The notes: generated by a model not told the origin, from the letters alone. A DNA stretch of 64,000 nucleotides from Batillaria attramentaria (GCA_018292915.2 JACVVK020000327.1:139501-203500); one strand, 5' to 3'; positions 1 through 12,802 are shown, numbered from the stretch's first letter. A program made the numbers and translations.

Positions 1-1869
1 CGAACTGCGCATTTCTTACGGTATCAGGAGCAACAGCGTTGAGAATGCCAGACACGTGGTCGTTCATAATGGCGTAGGTGACCAGCCCAGCCACATCCTT
101 CACGTGTATCCATGGAAACCACTGATGTCCTGAGCCAAATCTGCCACCCAAGCCAAGGAGGTAGGGTATGTACAACTGCTGAACTATACCTCCATCGACA
201 CCGAGAACGGTACCTGCAACGACAGAAAACAAACCCTCAACCAGGAGGCAGTTCAATAGAGGACTTTGACGATCCACCATCGTCGGATTTTCTCACACCA
301 CTGAACTGACTAAGCTAGTGTACATGTGAAAATTTCTGTACATACAGAAGGGTCCGTACAACATAAAACAGAAGCAAGCTACCCACGCAGGAAGACATAA
401 ACTGTATAAAAATGTCCCCAGGACAAAAGCAGCCCAAATAAAAATTTCTCCTTGTACCGCAATTACACGTATATACCGAGAATCATTTCAGTTCCACCAT
501 TTTGAGGGTTCACAGCCAGTTTCTCATCTTTTGCTCCGGGCACGCAATTTTTGTGCTAAGGGTGCCTAGCGTGCTACCTTCTTGTTGGGTTTTTAATTAC
601 CTGGTACCAGTGTTTTTTCTTTCACTGACCTGACAGAAGATTCTACAACCTTTGTGCAACAACAGAAACATTCCCCGCTGAAAGTCTACTTTGTGACAAG
701 AGCCGCGATTAAACTTAATTTAACTGCAGTCGCGCCAATGTTTCATCATCACTGAGATCAGAGATGTGTTCAGTTAGCAAAGCCTTTTGCTACTGTTCAG
801 CACACAGGCCAATCTGAAAGTCCTCAGAATTGCAAACACAGTTATAGTTGCGGAGAAACAGTTTTAACAAATTTGTAGAGCATCTTTCCATTATCGAGTA
901 GATCCAATGGTTAGATTTTTTGCTATGACGACATACTACTGGCAGGGGTGAAACCCTGAATAACTCTCGATCGACTACTGTAAATTAAAACCATATGCGC
1001 AGATGTCACATACAGCTGAGTTTTCAATATTTGGTACCGTCATCTCAGGCTGAGGCTCATGGACGGTACATGCAACAAGTCTCTGACAGTTCAATTAGTC
1101 AAATGTTAGAATGGTGTCTGCGCTTAATTACCACTTATATATATGGGGATTTCAGTGATGATCTGTCAGTGATTTAAAGGCATTTCTATATATATTTTGT
1201 GACGCTAAATAAATAATTAATTATTCTCTTAACAGTCAAAACTGTGTGGTGGATATTGCTAAATGGTGTGTTGCTTTGCGAGCAGACAGGCACATCAAAA
1301 TTTCGCATCCATTTTGGGATTCTCTTGATGAATCACAGCCCGGTCCAGCAGATTCAATAGCACTGGGTCCCTCTGATTCATCCTGCCCCTCATTTAGTGC
1401 TTTGTCAAAAAATGGCAGGTATAGAAATGAAAGTAATTACTGACACTACACTTTTAACTAATTTACAAAATAACTGCTTTTGATTTTAGGGCAGGTTCAT
1501 TTCACACATTTTATGTTAGCGTCAGGGGTCATTGTTCTGTGCTCTGCAATGATACTGTTTGAGGCCCAACTGTGTAATTCAGCAAATGTGTGTCCGAGAA
1601 CTATGTGCTCTGATATAACATATTTCAACTGACCACAGCGTAGGACGACTTGTCTGACATCTACGCCATCTGGGAGTTTGGCAGCAGCTTCCCAGTCATG
1701 GCACAGCTTGGAAATAAAATCAAAAGCTGGCACCTGGGTGTCCTCATCGTACTCTATAAAACAGTCTGGCCTGTAGATAGCTGCATGGAATAAAACATGG
1801 AAAGAAGATGCATTAAGCGTATTCAAGTATATATAGCTAGGTCCAGTTTAAGTGTTGGTGATGATGCAA

Positions 1870-1919
<50 letters not shown>

Positions 1920-2083
1920 TTCAATACTGCACACCAACAAAACAGCTCCACACAATCTGTGAACCTAGAGATGCAAGAAGATGTGTCCTCAACATCCTTC
2001 TGCATGCCCAAGACATCTGTTCATCAGACAAAACAGCAGACTTGAACCATCTCCAATACCAAACCCAGTCAACAAAACCAAAA

Positions 2084-2150
<67 letters not shown>

Positions 2151-3270
2151 AAGCATCTCCAATACTAAACCTTGTAAAAATAGAATAATAAGATAAATAA
2201 ATGAGTAAGTGAATAAACAAAACTCACCAACACTGGAGACAGAGATGAAGACTTTGGGTGGAACCTTGGCCTGACAGATGGCATCTACAAGAATTTTGTT
2301 GCACTCAATCCTGCTCTCTCTCACCTGGTTCTTGAACTGCCAGTTCCATCTGTGAACGTATTAATATTTGTTGATCTATTTGTCGCATTAGTAAAATGAG
2401 GGAAACCTTGGCTGATCCCCCTGCAGGGGTAAGCGCCTTGCTGTTTATGCAGCACCACCTTTTCTTCCCCCTTCCACACTATGGCGACTTTCAGATAAAA
2501 TGGGATCTTTCATGGGGACGCTTGGTACTGATGTGTGCATCAAGGCAAGAGAAAGGTTAAAAAAAAAAGAAGAAAAAAAGAGTCTGCACATGAAATTTAA
2601 CTTAATTTGGCAAGGAAAACTCCCAACCAAATTCCTGCCCATCAGGGGATTTGAACCTGTATCTCAGGATCCACAGCAGACGCTTCAATCACTAGGCCAA
2701 ATCTTGTCACCCTTTCAGAGTGTCTCTGACGGCTAGGGTGGAGATGAGGGGGTTCAGTGTAACTATTGCTGGATAATACTGCAGCACGTCATAACAAAGG
2801 TGATCTGTGCCTGATTATATGGAGCCAACACAACCACTGGGTGAAGTTGGTGGCTCCACCAACTGAGCTTCAGGCACCATGTCGCCAGGCTTAGAGTTAG
2901 GAGAGTTAAAAACGCCCACCGACCCTCTGATACATGGACATAAAAAGTACAACAACAGTGCGATGGAAGCAGATCAAACTCCAGATCAGCTCACCGTTTT
3001 TTGGGATTGAGGATGTTTTCTCCCGACAAGCTGACAACCGCAGTGAAATTCTCCTTCAAACCTCCATACCGAAGTTGCGACTGCAGAATGGAAAAAGAGA
3101 CGTGATTAGATGATGGAAGTGATTTCTGAGAGATGTAAAACTGGTTACATGTAGTAAACAATGGAACCATGCTTGCCCTTGCTCTCTCTCTCTCTCACAT
3201 GCAGCAGCACAGAAAAAATGTATCCACATGTGCACATATTACTAAAGCTATATATATAAAAAATTTCTGG

Positions 3271-3327
<57 letters not shown>

Positions 3328-4434
3328 CAAGCATGAGGGAGCTTCTAAATACACGAGACCAAATGCACCGAAAATGTTCTATTTATTGCATTTGACATCA
3401 AGGTACTGTTGCACGCATGATCACTCTTTGCAATTATCCACCTTCAATAACCCTGAGAACTGTGGTTTTGTTTTTCACATACCCCTAAAGGGTCCTGAAT
3501 AAACAAACTTCAACTTGACTGGACATTTACATATTCTCACATGGAAGGTGTCAAATGGCTCTCAGAAAAAAAAAAGTCAGTTTAATTCTCACCCTGTAGG
3601 CAAACACATGCACTGCATGTCAGCACAATACATGTTAGCATCATGCATGCACTGACCCATGTGATCCTGTTTCCGCCGGCCATCCTTGACACCCAAAAGA
3701 CGCTGTATCCATTATCACTTAGCATTTTGGTCAGGTGCCGACCGATAAATCCGGACCCTCCACCTGCAGGCAATCACAGGGTTTCGTATTACTGCCACTA
3801 TTTTCATGCCATTTAATACCATTTTTTATCTTTTTTAACTTTGTAAGTACTTAGAGCTTGCTCAGGATAAGCCCTATAGCAATATTTATTATCATTATTA
3901 ATTATTTATAAATTAATAAGTCAACAATGTTCTGGCTGACAGTCAAGTATAGGCTACATTCGTCCTATTATCCACTGTAACGACAGGATATGTGTCTTTG
4001 AAAGAAGTGATCGAACATTTCGAAAATGAATCATTCCATGTCCCACACGGATTTGAGATTCTGCAATAAAGTTGTAAAACCCTGCCCTTCAGTCACCACT
4101 GAAGTTTTAGTACATGTATGCAAAATACTGTTTTCATCCAGCTTCAAAGTTAACTGTACGTGTGTTCTTATGTAAATTCATCGGGATGGGCGAAAAGTAA
4201 GCGAAAATAGTAGCTATTCTGACGTAAAGGTCCTGCTGCCCAGACTTGTGGTTCTACTTTTGCTTTCAGTTATATCGGTTAACGGTACCGTCTTTTCTCT
4301 GTCCTACAGGGCAACTGTTTTCACGAAGGGTCATTACGAAATGAAAGGAAGTGTAAGCACACGAGCATTACAGACAACCGCATGCAAAACAGTAAATCTT
4401 CTAACGTGTAAAAATTACCTATGAGGACGCTCAT
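1..4434 (-). CDS. SDR39U1-like epimerase family protein, copy 1 (3' end outside window)
   Basis: Atypical short-chain dehydrogenase/reductase of the SDR39U1/YfcH type, probably an NAD(P)-dependent Rossmann enzyme of unknown substrate. Minus-strand coding exons are 4419-4434 (MSVLI, start codon), 3657-3763, 2995-3080, 2228-2349, 1634-1780 and 1-213 (cut by the window edge, so the C-terminus is missing). Every intron is GT-AG and the phases agree. Exon 2 encodes the nucleotide-binding glycine motif GGGSGFIGRH; exon 3 carries SGENILNP, exon 4 begins RWN and exon 5 encodes the YDED segment, all family landmarks. Exon 6 contains the conserved PWIHVKDVAGLVTYA block. Oddity: in exon 5 the conserved DEDSPGGNFDF stretch reads DEDTQVPAFDF, so the GG pair is lost. 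This is the most downstream member of a four-gene tandem array. The family is secure by motif order; the enzymatic function is not known. Confidence 0.85.
1873..2148. repeat. Paired (TG)n and (CA)n tracts in intron 4 of SDR copy 1
   Basis: (TG)n at 1,873-1,918 and (CA)n at 2,087-2,148 flank about 170 bp of intron. They could pair as an inverted repeat in the transcript. Confidence 0.9.
3273..3327. repeat. (TG)n(AG)n tract in intron 2 of SDR copy 1
   Basis: The same compound tract is found at the matching place in copy 3 (18,977-19,059) and, shortened, in copy 2 (9,401-9,415). It therefore predates the gene duplications. Confidence 0.85.
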
Positions 4435-4873
4435 CTTGTCAATTCACATGCAGATCTTGGCAAAGCCGGACCGACTCCTATTGTTGTTTCCTTACGAGGT
4501 CACGGCCATATGAGGGGGAATCACTCTAGCACACTACTGTTTGATATTTTGCTTCTTAACTCCCTTGAATTTGTGGCGTGGCTGGCAACGCGGTTCCGCT
4601 GCAACCACAGAACTGGAAATGACCCGCTCTGTGTTTTTCAGTAACATGAACCGCCGACGAATGACGGCCGCCTGCGGGCAGTTCTGGTATAGCAGATTTT
4701 GAAAGGGTACACGCCAGCTCTACATTACACTTTGTTGAAAACGTCCTACTGCAGATGGTTCACTCCGCAGTTTGGCCAGCAACATGACGAACACATCTTG
4801 TAAATTTACTTCTGTACACTGAATTAATGATTCAGTATGTTTGATTTGACGTTCTTTCAGTCAAGCATTGCAC

Positions 4874-4910
<37 letters not shown>

Positions 4911-5474
4911 GGGTGGGTGGGACTGGACACAGTGGCATCCCGAATAGCCACACAGACTGAGAGAGAGTTCCATTTTCCATTCATGTGTTGCATGCTTTCC
5001 TGGCAAACCACACTCTATCAGTCCCAATCCAGACTTTTTTCTCAACAAGGCTGAAGAGAAATAGTCGCCTACATGTAATTAAGCTAGCATCAGGCACATT
5101 AGGTGGTCACCTTCCACAGAAAACTGTTATTAAACACACTCTGTACGCTTCCCACCAAAATCCCTTCTTATGATCACTGTAAGTCAAACAACACTACAGG
5201 GTTGTTTTTGTTTTTTTGTTGTTGTGTTTTTTGGTTTTTTTTGCCTGCTGTGAATTTGAAGTGCATCGCATTGTTTCTAATGCAAACATATTAGAAAGGT
5301 GTTCAAGTTGAACACAACACATCCAAGAGCAATAAACATCACAAGCCAAAAAAGTACACACACTTTGTGGAGAAAAGCCATCCGTTCTATTTTGGTAAAG
5401 CACTTCATCAGGTGATGCAAAACCTACAACAGTCAGTCTCACACAGGAACCTGCCTCACACCCTGAAACACTGT
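4435..5474. other. Spacer: 5' flank of SDR copy 1 / 3' flank of copy 2
   Basis: No gene seen. Part of the upstream flank (about 4,440-4,640) is recognisably shared with the same position upstream of copies 2, 3 and 4: sequence like GAGGTCACGGCCAT followed by a TTGTTAGCTCCCTTGAA-like stretch. The duplication unit therefore carried its own promoter region. A short (CA)n tract at 4,884-4,910 recurs in the spacers of copies 2 (12,130-12,162) and 3. No clear TATA box was found. Confidence 0.5.
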
Positions 5475-6825
5475 TCATCGGAAGTCTGAGCACGCACTAC
5501 CAAGAGACGGGAAAGCAAACGGGTAGCCCATCTCTAAAGCTCTTTTGGGGAATACATTCTGGCCGTCCAAGATGACATGACTTCTCTCACGCCCTAACAC
5601 TGTCTTCATGACAAAACCAGGCACAGGAACAACGGCCGGTCTCCGCAACACTCTCCCAAACATTCTTGCGAACTGAGCATTTGTGACGGCCTCTGGAGCT
5701 ACAGCGTTGATAATGCCAGTCACATGGTCGTTCATAATGGCGTAAGTGACCAGCCCAGCCACATCCTTCACATGTATCCATGGTAACCACTGGTCTCCCG
5801 AGCCGACTCTGCCACCCAAGCCAAGGAGGTAGGGCATGTATAACTGTTGGATTATACCTCCATCTTTACCAAGAACCACACCTGAAATGACAAAAAGAAA
5901 ATGAACCGCCAGTCAGAAACCAGTTCTACAGTGGTGGACTCATACTTCTCATTCCATTTGAACTAACCATACACTTTATGTGTGCACATGAAAAATTCCG
6001 CACAATACAGAAGGGGTGGTAAGATGAAAAACAGGTGCAAGATAACCAAGCAGGAAAATATTTCACTATATATTTAAAAAAAAAAAAAAAAATGTAACCC
6101 GCCCACTTCGGGAGCAGCCCACATTTTTCTTTGTACTCTGATGGGACAAACGATGTATACTGATACTGATACATGTACTGATAATGCCTCTAAGTGCCTT
6201 CATTAGTCTGAACTATCACCCTAATATCAACTAAACACCAAAAATGGTAATAATAAAATCAGTCCTACAACTGCCTCTGCTACTACAAATGATAATAACA
6301 CAAAACATAATAATACACTGCAAGTGTGTTTCCAAGAACTATGTGCTCTACAATATACAGTATGTAACATTTCAATTGACCACAGCGCATGATGACTTGT
6401 CTGACATGATCCATGTCATCTGGGAGTTTGGCAGCAGCTTCCCAGTCATGGCACAGCTTGGACAGAAAATCAAAATTTCCTCCCTGGCTGTCCTCGTCGT
6501 ACACTACGTAAGGGTCAGGCTTGTAGAAACCTGCAGGGAACAAACAATAAAAACCAAAAATGGAAAGCACAAGCATTGTGTGAATTCAAATATATACAGC
6601 AAGGTCCCCTTTTAACGTTAATGGGCTAGGAAGTGAGGGTGGGTGGGTGGGGGTTTGGGGGTTTAACATCCTTTTCCACCACATACGGCTGATATCAAAG
6701 ACAGGGCAACGATGAAAAAGCCAGCACAAATATTTGGCTCCAGCCGGGATACGAACTCACGACCTGAGCATTAGAAGTCCAACGCTCCATGATTCGGCCA
6801 CCCCGGCTCCCCGGGCTAGGAAACG

Positions 6826-6889
<64 letters not shown>

Positions 6890-9800
6890 CAGATTCAATG
6901 CAAGACACAAGCAAAACAGCTCTGAGCAATCTGTGAACCTAAGTATGTCAGAAGATGGGCATTTAACATTGTTCTGCCTGCCCACACATCTGTCTGCCAG
7001 ACATGAACCATCTCAAATACTAAACCCTGTCAAAAAGAACTACAGAAGGACAAAGTCTTTGTGACTCAACATCACATGTATGGCCATTTCAAACACAAGA
7101 GACTGTCAGTAGAAATGCAGGGGAAGTAAGTTCTGAACTGATACCTGATGACTCCCAGTTGTCACAGTTCATTCAGCAGAAGTGTAGAGTTTTAAAATTT
7201 TATTCAGCTAGTACGACCTTGACCTTCAGTCAAGGGCCTGCCTGGAAAGGTTTCATCGCTGTCTATCGAAAAGCTGAATTTAGTGCTTCTGGTGTTTGTA
7301 GTTCCTGAGAAAATGTTGAAGTTAAAGACAAACAACACACAGCTGATGGGAGATTACTACAAACTTTGTTACATACGTGAGCCAATGTTCAAAGACTCAC
7401 CAACACCAGAGAAAGAGATGAAGACTTTTGGTGGAACCTTGGCCTGACAGATGGCATCTGCAAGAATCTTGGTGCAGTCCACCCTGCTCTCTCTCACCTG
7501 CTGCTTGAATTGCTCGTTCCACCTGTGATGACACATTTATATCTATTGACCTTATGGTCACAGTACCATAGTGACGGAAATTCCAGCTGCTCCCCATGCC
7601 AAGATAACCAGCCTTGTTCTTTATACAGCAACACCATTTTCTTTCTTTTTACAAGAGGGCAGACATTAGTGCATATAATTATATATGTATACAAAGTGTA
7701 GTGCTAGTTCATGTCCACAATGGTATATTGAATCCTACTGTTTGTGATTAGTGTACATTGTTCATTGTTTTTTGTTTGCTGTTGGTTTTTGTTTGTTTGT
7801 TTGTTTTAGTTTTGTTTGTTTGTTTGTTTTTGTTTTTTTGTTTTTTTTTTTGTTTTTTTTTTTGGGGGGTGGGGTGGGGTGGAGGGGTTGCTGCCCCAAC
7901 TCTTTTGCCAGTGCCAGTGGTGTTCCTCCCAGGTAATGGGTGGAATCCATGCATGGAGGGCTCGGAAGCTGGGGCAATTTTTATTATGCATGATGATGGA
8001 GATGAGGATGATGGTAACATGATGCTATGGAGGTCCGTGTGGTTTGGGACTGCAGGACAGGGCTGCATTCCACGCTTTCTGTCATAAATATGCCTGGTTA
8101 GTGTGGTGCCGGTCGTGTAATCATCCACATCATAAGACATGTCATACTAAGGGAAGCCCCCCCCAAGTTGCACCCGTGAAGTGGGTAAATCTCGGCTGTG
8201 TGGCAAACAGCCTCCCCATTGGGCCCATAGTACACCAGCTCTGGGTAGGAGCCGACCTACGTTGGAAAAATCCCGCTTGCCACGGCTGGGACTCGAACCC
8301 GGGTCTCCCAGTCCATGGTCCGAAGTGCTAACCACTACACTACGGGGGCCGGTACATTGTTCATTGTTAGACTCAGGGAGATTTTAAATTTGTGGAACCT
8401 CCTTCATGAAGTATCAAAGCACACCAGAAAGCAGACGATACTGATCAGAAATCCTGAGACTGCATTCTTTTTCCAGTGAAAGCAACCACAAGATGAGATG
8501 CAGTACTACAAACTTCCACAGTCTGTCTGTCCATTACATAGAAAGTTTATTTCTGGTGCTATTGGTATGTTCGTCAGAGTGACTTCCCCTGAAACGTCGT
8601 CCAAACCCCTTTTGGCGCAGTAGGAGGTCCTGGTTTGTTGACAACAGTTTGATTCCACCCACAAATGCCCAAAACGCCATGTACAGCCAGAAACCATGCC
8701 ACCCTACATATACTCCAACTACACTTTGTGAATCAGGGAATTTGACGGAGGCCTAAAGCTGCAGTCAAATGAACTGGACTAGTGTACGTAGCACAAGAAA
8801 AGTGCACAGATGAAAAAAATCCAATGGGAAACTACACAGATCAGCTCACCGTTTTGTGGGATTTAGGATGTTTTCTCCTGACATGCTGACAACTGCAGTG
8901 AAATTCTCCTTCAAACCTGAATACTGAAGTTGTGACTGCAGGATGGAAAAAGAGACGTGTGATGAGATGACTGAAGTGATTTGAGATCTAAAACTAGTTA
9001 CACTTAGTAAAACAATAGAGCCCATACACACAAACACATATACACTGTACCCACATGTGATGAGATGACTGAAGTGATTTGAGATCTAAAACTAGTTACA
9101 CTTAGTAAAACAATAGAGCCCATACACACAAACACATATACACTGTACCCACATGTGATGAGATGACTGAAGTGATTTGAGATCTAAAACTAGTTACACT
9201 TAGTAAAACAATAGAGCCCATACACACAAACACATATATACACTGTACCCACATGTGATGAGATGACTGAAGTGATTTGAGATCTAAAACTAGTTACACT
9301 TAGTAAAACAATAGAGCCCATACACACAAACACATATATACACTGTACCCACATGTGCACATACTGCCAAACCCACAAAAAAAACAAAAAAAAAAATCTG
9401 GTGTGTGTGTGTGTGAGCATAAGAGTGAGCAAGCTACAGTCAAACCTGTGTAAGGCGGTCACCCAAGGGACTGGGTCAAACTGACCACCTTAGACAGGGT
9501 GACCGGGTTATCCAGGGTGTCAGGTCAACAGCTAGTGTGTCAGGGGATCCTCTGGGGTGACCAGGTTAGACAGTGGTTTGGCTTATACAGGTGACCGCCT
9601 TGGCAGGTTCGACTGTAGTTCAAAATTTGTAAATTATGCATGACACCAGCTGCACTGCTAATGTTCTCTTTAACACTCATTAGATTTGTCATCTGGGTAC
9701 TGCTATAGCTAGGTATACATGATCACTCTTTGGCGATTACTGGGGCTCCTGAAAACTTGCCTGGATGTATTTACAAATCTTTACATGGAAGGCGTCAAAT

Positions 9801-10552
9801 GACTATCACAGAAAAAGTCAATTTCTCACCGGGTAGGCATGCACACACATGCATTGCATGTCAGCACAATACATGTAAGTATCCTGCATGCACTGACCCA
9901 AGTGATCCTGTTTTTCCCAGCCATCCTCGACACCCAAAAGACTCTAAAGCCCTTTTCTGCAAGCATTTTGGTCACGTGCCGACCGATGAATCCGGACCCT
10001 CCACCTGCAGGCAATCACAGGGCTTCATGTTCTTGGGCACTTTAATAAAACAACGTTCTGCAGTCTCAGTGTAAGTGCTTGGTACGTTTGTCTCGACTAT
10101 TATCCACTATGGCGAAGTGATGACAGAACATATGTCTTTGTAAGAAGTAATCGGACATTTCCAAAATGAATCATTCCTCGTCTGACGCGGATTTGAGGTC
10201 CTGCAGTTGTAAAACCCGGTCCTTTGATCATAATTATGACATCACTCTAAGTTTTAGGAAGCACTGAAAATTTTGTTTTCATCCAGCTTCAAGCTAATTG
10301 TCCATGTGTAATTGTGTGAATTCATCGGAATGGGCGGAAAATTGGAGAAAATGATAGCTATTTTGACATGAAGTCCTGCTGCCCAGACTAGTAGGGCTAC
10401 TTTTCCTTTCGGTTATATCGGTTACCGGTACTTCTTCTGTGTCCTACAGAGTGACTGTTTTCACGGAATAAAAGAAAGCGTAAGCGCACGGGCATCAGAA
10501 ATAACTGCACACACAACAGATACGTATAAAATTTACCTATGAGGACGCTCAT
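5475..10552 (-). CDS. SDR39U1-like epimerase family protein, copy 2 (complete)
   Basis: Complete second paralogue, predicted 295 residues. Minus-strand coding exons are 10537-10552, 9898-10004, 8850-8935, 7401-7522, 6381-6530 and 5475-5881 (TGA at 5475-5477). It has the same six-exon structure and phases (1,0,2,1,1) as its neighbours. The Rossmann motif GGGSGFIGRH is in exon 2, SGENILNP in exon 3, YDEDSQGGNFDF in exon 5, and PWIHVKDVAGLVTYA plus RERSHVILDGQ in exon 6. Exon 5 is 150 nt rather than 147, giving one extra residue (MDHVRQ against VDVRQ in copy 1). The length fits the family's usual size of about 290-300 residues. Intron 2 contains a mariner-like MITE (9437-9615) and a four-unit tandem repeat (8961-9356); intron 3 contains a SINE. 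Its start codon is 6,118 bp from that of copy 1. Confidence 0.9.
6655..6813 (-). mobile_element. tRNA-derived SINE family B
   Basis: Short SINE of about 170 bp. Its head resembles tRNA-Arg(TCT), with GTTGGACTTCTAAT-type anticodon arm and B box GTTCGA. The body includes TGTGCTGGCTTTTTCATCG and ends in the GGACGTTAAACCCCCAAAC-type tail. It lies in intron 4 of SDR copy 2. Confidence 0.75.
6829..6888. repeat. (TG)n microsatellite, intron 4 of SDR copy 2
   Basis: Pure TG tract of about 60 bp next to SINE B. Confidence 0.9.
7770..8351 (-). mobile_element. tRNA-derived SINE family A, copy in intron 3 of SDR copy 2
   Basis: The minus-strand head carries RNA polymerase III boxes: an A box near TAGTGTAGTGGTTAGCAC and a B box GGTTCGAGTCC. 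It is followed by a body of about 400 bp and an A-rich tail (the T/G-rich stretch 7,770-7,865 on the plus strand). A target-site duplication TACATTGTTCATTGTT lies on both sides (about 7,754 and 8,353), which proves retrotransposition by target-primed reverse transcription. Confidence 0.85.
8961..9356. repeat. Four-unit tandem repeat (98-100 bp) in intron 2 of SDR copy 2
   Basis: Units begin GATGAGATGACTGAAG at 8961, 9059, 9157 and 9257 and end CTGTACCCACATGT. The last two units differ by a TA insertion. The units are nearly identical, so the expansion is recent. The array starts only 26 bp beyond the exon-3 boundary. Confidence 0.9.
9437..9615. mobile_element. Mariner-like MITE (179 bp)
   Basis: Terminal inverted repeats CAGTCAAACCTG and CAGGTTCGACTG flanked by TA on each side (9,435-9,436 and 9,616-9,617). 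The subterminal inverted motif GGCGGTCACC / GGTGACCGCC is also present. No coding capacity. Absent from the same intron of the other SDR copies. Confidence 0.75.
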
Positions 10553-10908
10553 CTTGTCAATTTACATGTAGATCTTACAGCTTTGCAAATAGCCGGACCT
10601 CGTTGATGTTTCTTCACGAGGTCACGGCCATTTGAGATGGAATCACTCTGGCGTCCTCCTGTTTGAGATGTCACTTGTTATCTCCCTTGGATTTGTAGCG
10701 TGGCTGGCAACCCGACCACTGAACAGGAGATGACCCGTGTGTTTGCAACGTTCGGAAAACGCCAACAAAATACTGCCGTCACCGGCCCCCGTAATGTAGT
10801 GGTTAGCACTTCGGACTATGGACCGGGAGACCCGGGTTCGAGTCCCAGCCGAGGCATGCGGGATTTTTCCTACCTAGATCGGCTCCTACCCAGAGCGGGT
10901 GTGCAATG

Positions 10909-11496
10909 TACGGGTGTTTTATCGGTTTTCCGGTTAAAGTCGGTCAGACTTTCTCACGGTTCGGTAAACCGGTTTGGCCTTAAAAAACCGGAAAACCGCG
11001 GTTTTTCTAAGGGACTTTACTCGTCGTTTTTCAGCCCATTACAAGACACCCTCCTCCTCCCCCTCCTCCGTCCTTATCATCATCATGTTGTTGTTGTTGT
11101 TGTTGTTGGCTGAACAGGGAAACCGGGGTGGCCGAAGGGTAGAGCGTTGGACTTACAACTTTCGGGTCGTGAGTTCAAATCCCGGCCAGGGCCAAATATT
11201 TGTGCTGGCTTTTTCATCGTTGCCTCGTCTTTGATATCATCCATGTGGTGGAAAAGGACGTTAAACTCCCAAACACCCACCCACCCACCCTTGTTGGCTG
11301 AACATTTCCAACGCAGGGGTACAGGAAGCCGGAGTACTAGGCGACCCCCCTCCCTTCCCCCCTTCCATCTCTTGGGGAAACGTTAGAAACAATAGATGAC
11401 GAATACATAGCCGGTTAACCGGTTTTAAACCTCGGTTTTCTACTGGAAAAACCGGTTAAAAGCCGGTTTGAGAAATCGTACCGGTTCCATCCTCTA
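10909..11496. mobile_element. Non-autonomous hAT-like element nested in SINE A
   Basis: 588 bp, flanked by an 8-bp duplication (GTGCAATG at 10,901-10,908; GTGCTATG at 11,497-11,504). The intact SINE copies have the single sequence GTGCTATG here. The ends start TACGGGTG and, in reverse, TAGAGGATG, and both ends are rich in ACCGGTT-type motifs seen in many hAT elements. No transposase is present. Nested inside are SINE family B (11,121-11,290) and a SINE C fragment (about 11,293-11,345). Confidence 0.7.
11121..11290 (+). mobile_element. SINE family B nested in the hAT-like element
   Basis: Plus-strand copy of the tRNA-Arg(TCT)-like SINE, with anticodon arm slightly mutated (TTACAACTT). It lies entirely inside the hAT-like insertion 10,909-11,496, giving a three-level nesting. 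Confidence 0.7.
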
Positions 11497-12130
11497 GTGC
11501 TATGGGCCCAATGGGGAGGCTGTTGCCACACAGCCGAGCTTCACCCACTTCACGGGTGCGACTTTGTGGGTGCTTCCCTTGGTATGACACGTCTTATGAT
11601 GTGGATGATTACACGGCCGGCACCGCAGGTGCCGTAGTTCCCGGGCCTGGTTAATGCCGGAATATTTATGACAGGAAGCGTGGAATGCGGCCCTGTCCCG
11701 CAGTCCCAAACCACACGGACCTCCATCGCATCATCTTACCATCATCCTCATCTCCATCATCATGCATAATAAAAATTGTCCCTGCTTCCGAGCCCTCCGT
11801 GGATTCCCCCCATTACCAGGGAGGAACACCACTGGAGCCGGCAAAGAGCTGTGGCAGAAAAAAAATAAAAAAAATTGCCGTCAACGGACAGTTCTGGCGT
11901 AGTAGATTTTGAAAACTTCCACGCCATTTTCACATCACACTATTCAGGAAAAGACGGTCTTATAATTTTAGATGATTTATTTGTCGACTGAGCAGGCTTC
12001 GACTGACTGGCTGGGCCGGGCCGCCAACAACAAGATGGACACTTTTTGTAAATTTACCCATGTATACTGAATTAATGATTCAGTAGTTTCGAGTTAACGT
12101 TCTTTCAGTCGATCACTGCACACACCGTGA

Positions 12131-12163
<33 letters not shown>

Positions 12164-12802
12164 GGCGCAACATGCGCTGAGCGGTGGGCGGCCGGCGGCC
12201 AAACTGATGTTGTTGATAAGGGTCATCCTTGAATTGCATGAATAAAAGAGAAAGAGAGAGAGAGAGAGACAGAGAGAGAGAGAGAGTCCCATTTTCCAAG
12301 AATGTGTCATGTTTTCCTGGCAAACAACTTGAACGCCCTATCGATCCGGGCCAGTTCTGACTTTTTTCTCACCAAGGCTGTAAAGAAATACTACTGAGAC
12401 TATAGAATGAGACCCATCAGCGGTCACCCTCAACCAAACTGTTGAACATACACTGTAAGCTTCTCATCAAAAGTACCTTCCAGTAAACACTGTAACTCGC
12501 ACAACACTGACGATATATTTTTTTTTTTCAGTTTCAATGCCTGCTGTAAACTGGCAGTGCATGACAATGTTTCTAACGCCGGCAAACACATTGCAAAAGT
12601 GTTCAAGTTCAGCAAAAAAAAACCAAAAAAACCCAACAGCAATACTTGAAACGTTACATGTACAAAAGTACACGTACTTTGTGGAGAAAATCCATCAGTT
12701 CTGATTCATTTTGGCAAAGCACTTCGTCAGGTGATCCAGAACCTACAACAAGCAGTCTCCCATTCCTCGCACAGGAGCCTGCCTGACTGCTTGAAACACT
12801 GC

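Larger units (their letters stand above)
10783..11866 (+). mobile_element. SINE family A, interrupted by a hAT-like element
   Basis: Head with A and B boxes at 10,783-10,850. The body is split at 10,908 by a 588-bp insertion and resumes at 11,497; the A-rich tail ends near 11,866. A short target duplication of TGCCGTCA type flanks it (about 10,773 and 11,876). Same family as the copies at 7.8, 13.4, 15.5, 18.2 and 22.6 kb. Confidence 0.8.
10553..12802. other. Spacer between SDR copies 2 and 3
   Basis: The first about 200 bp is the copy-2 promoter-like flank shared with the other copies. It is followed by SINE-A (10,783-11,866), which is interrupted by a hAT-like element. From about 11,880 to 12,800 comes unique spacer homologous to the copy 1/2 spacer, including a (CA)n tract at 12,130-12,162 and a (GA)n tract at 12,250-12,286. 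No gene was found. Confidence 0.5.

Noticed and set aside
8270..8345. tRNA genes
   Set aside because: All tRNA-like sequences seen are heads of SINEs with bodies, tails and target duplications; their acceptor stems do not pair properly.
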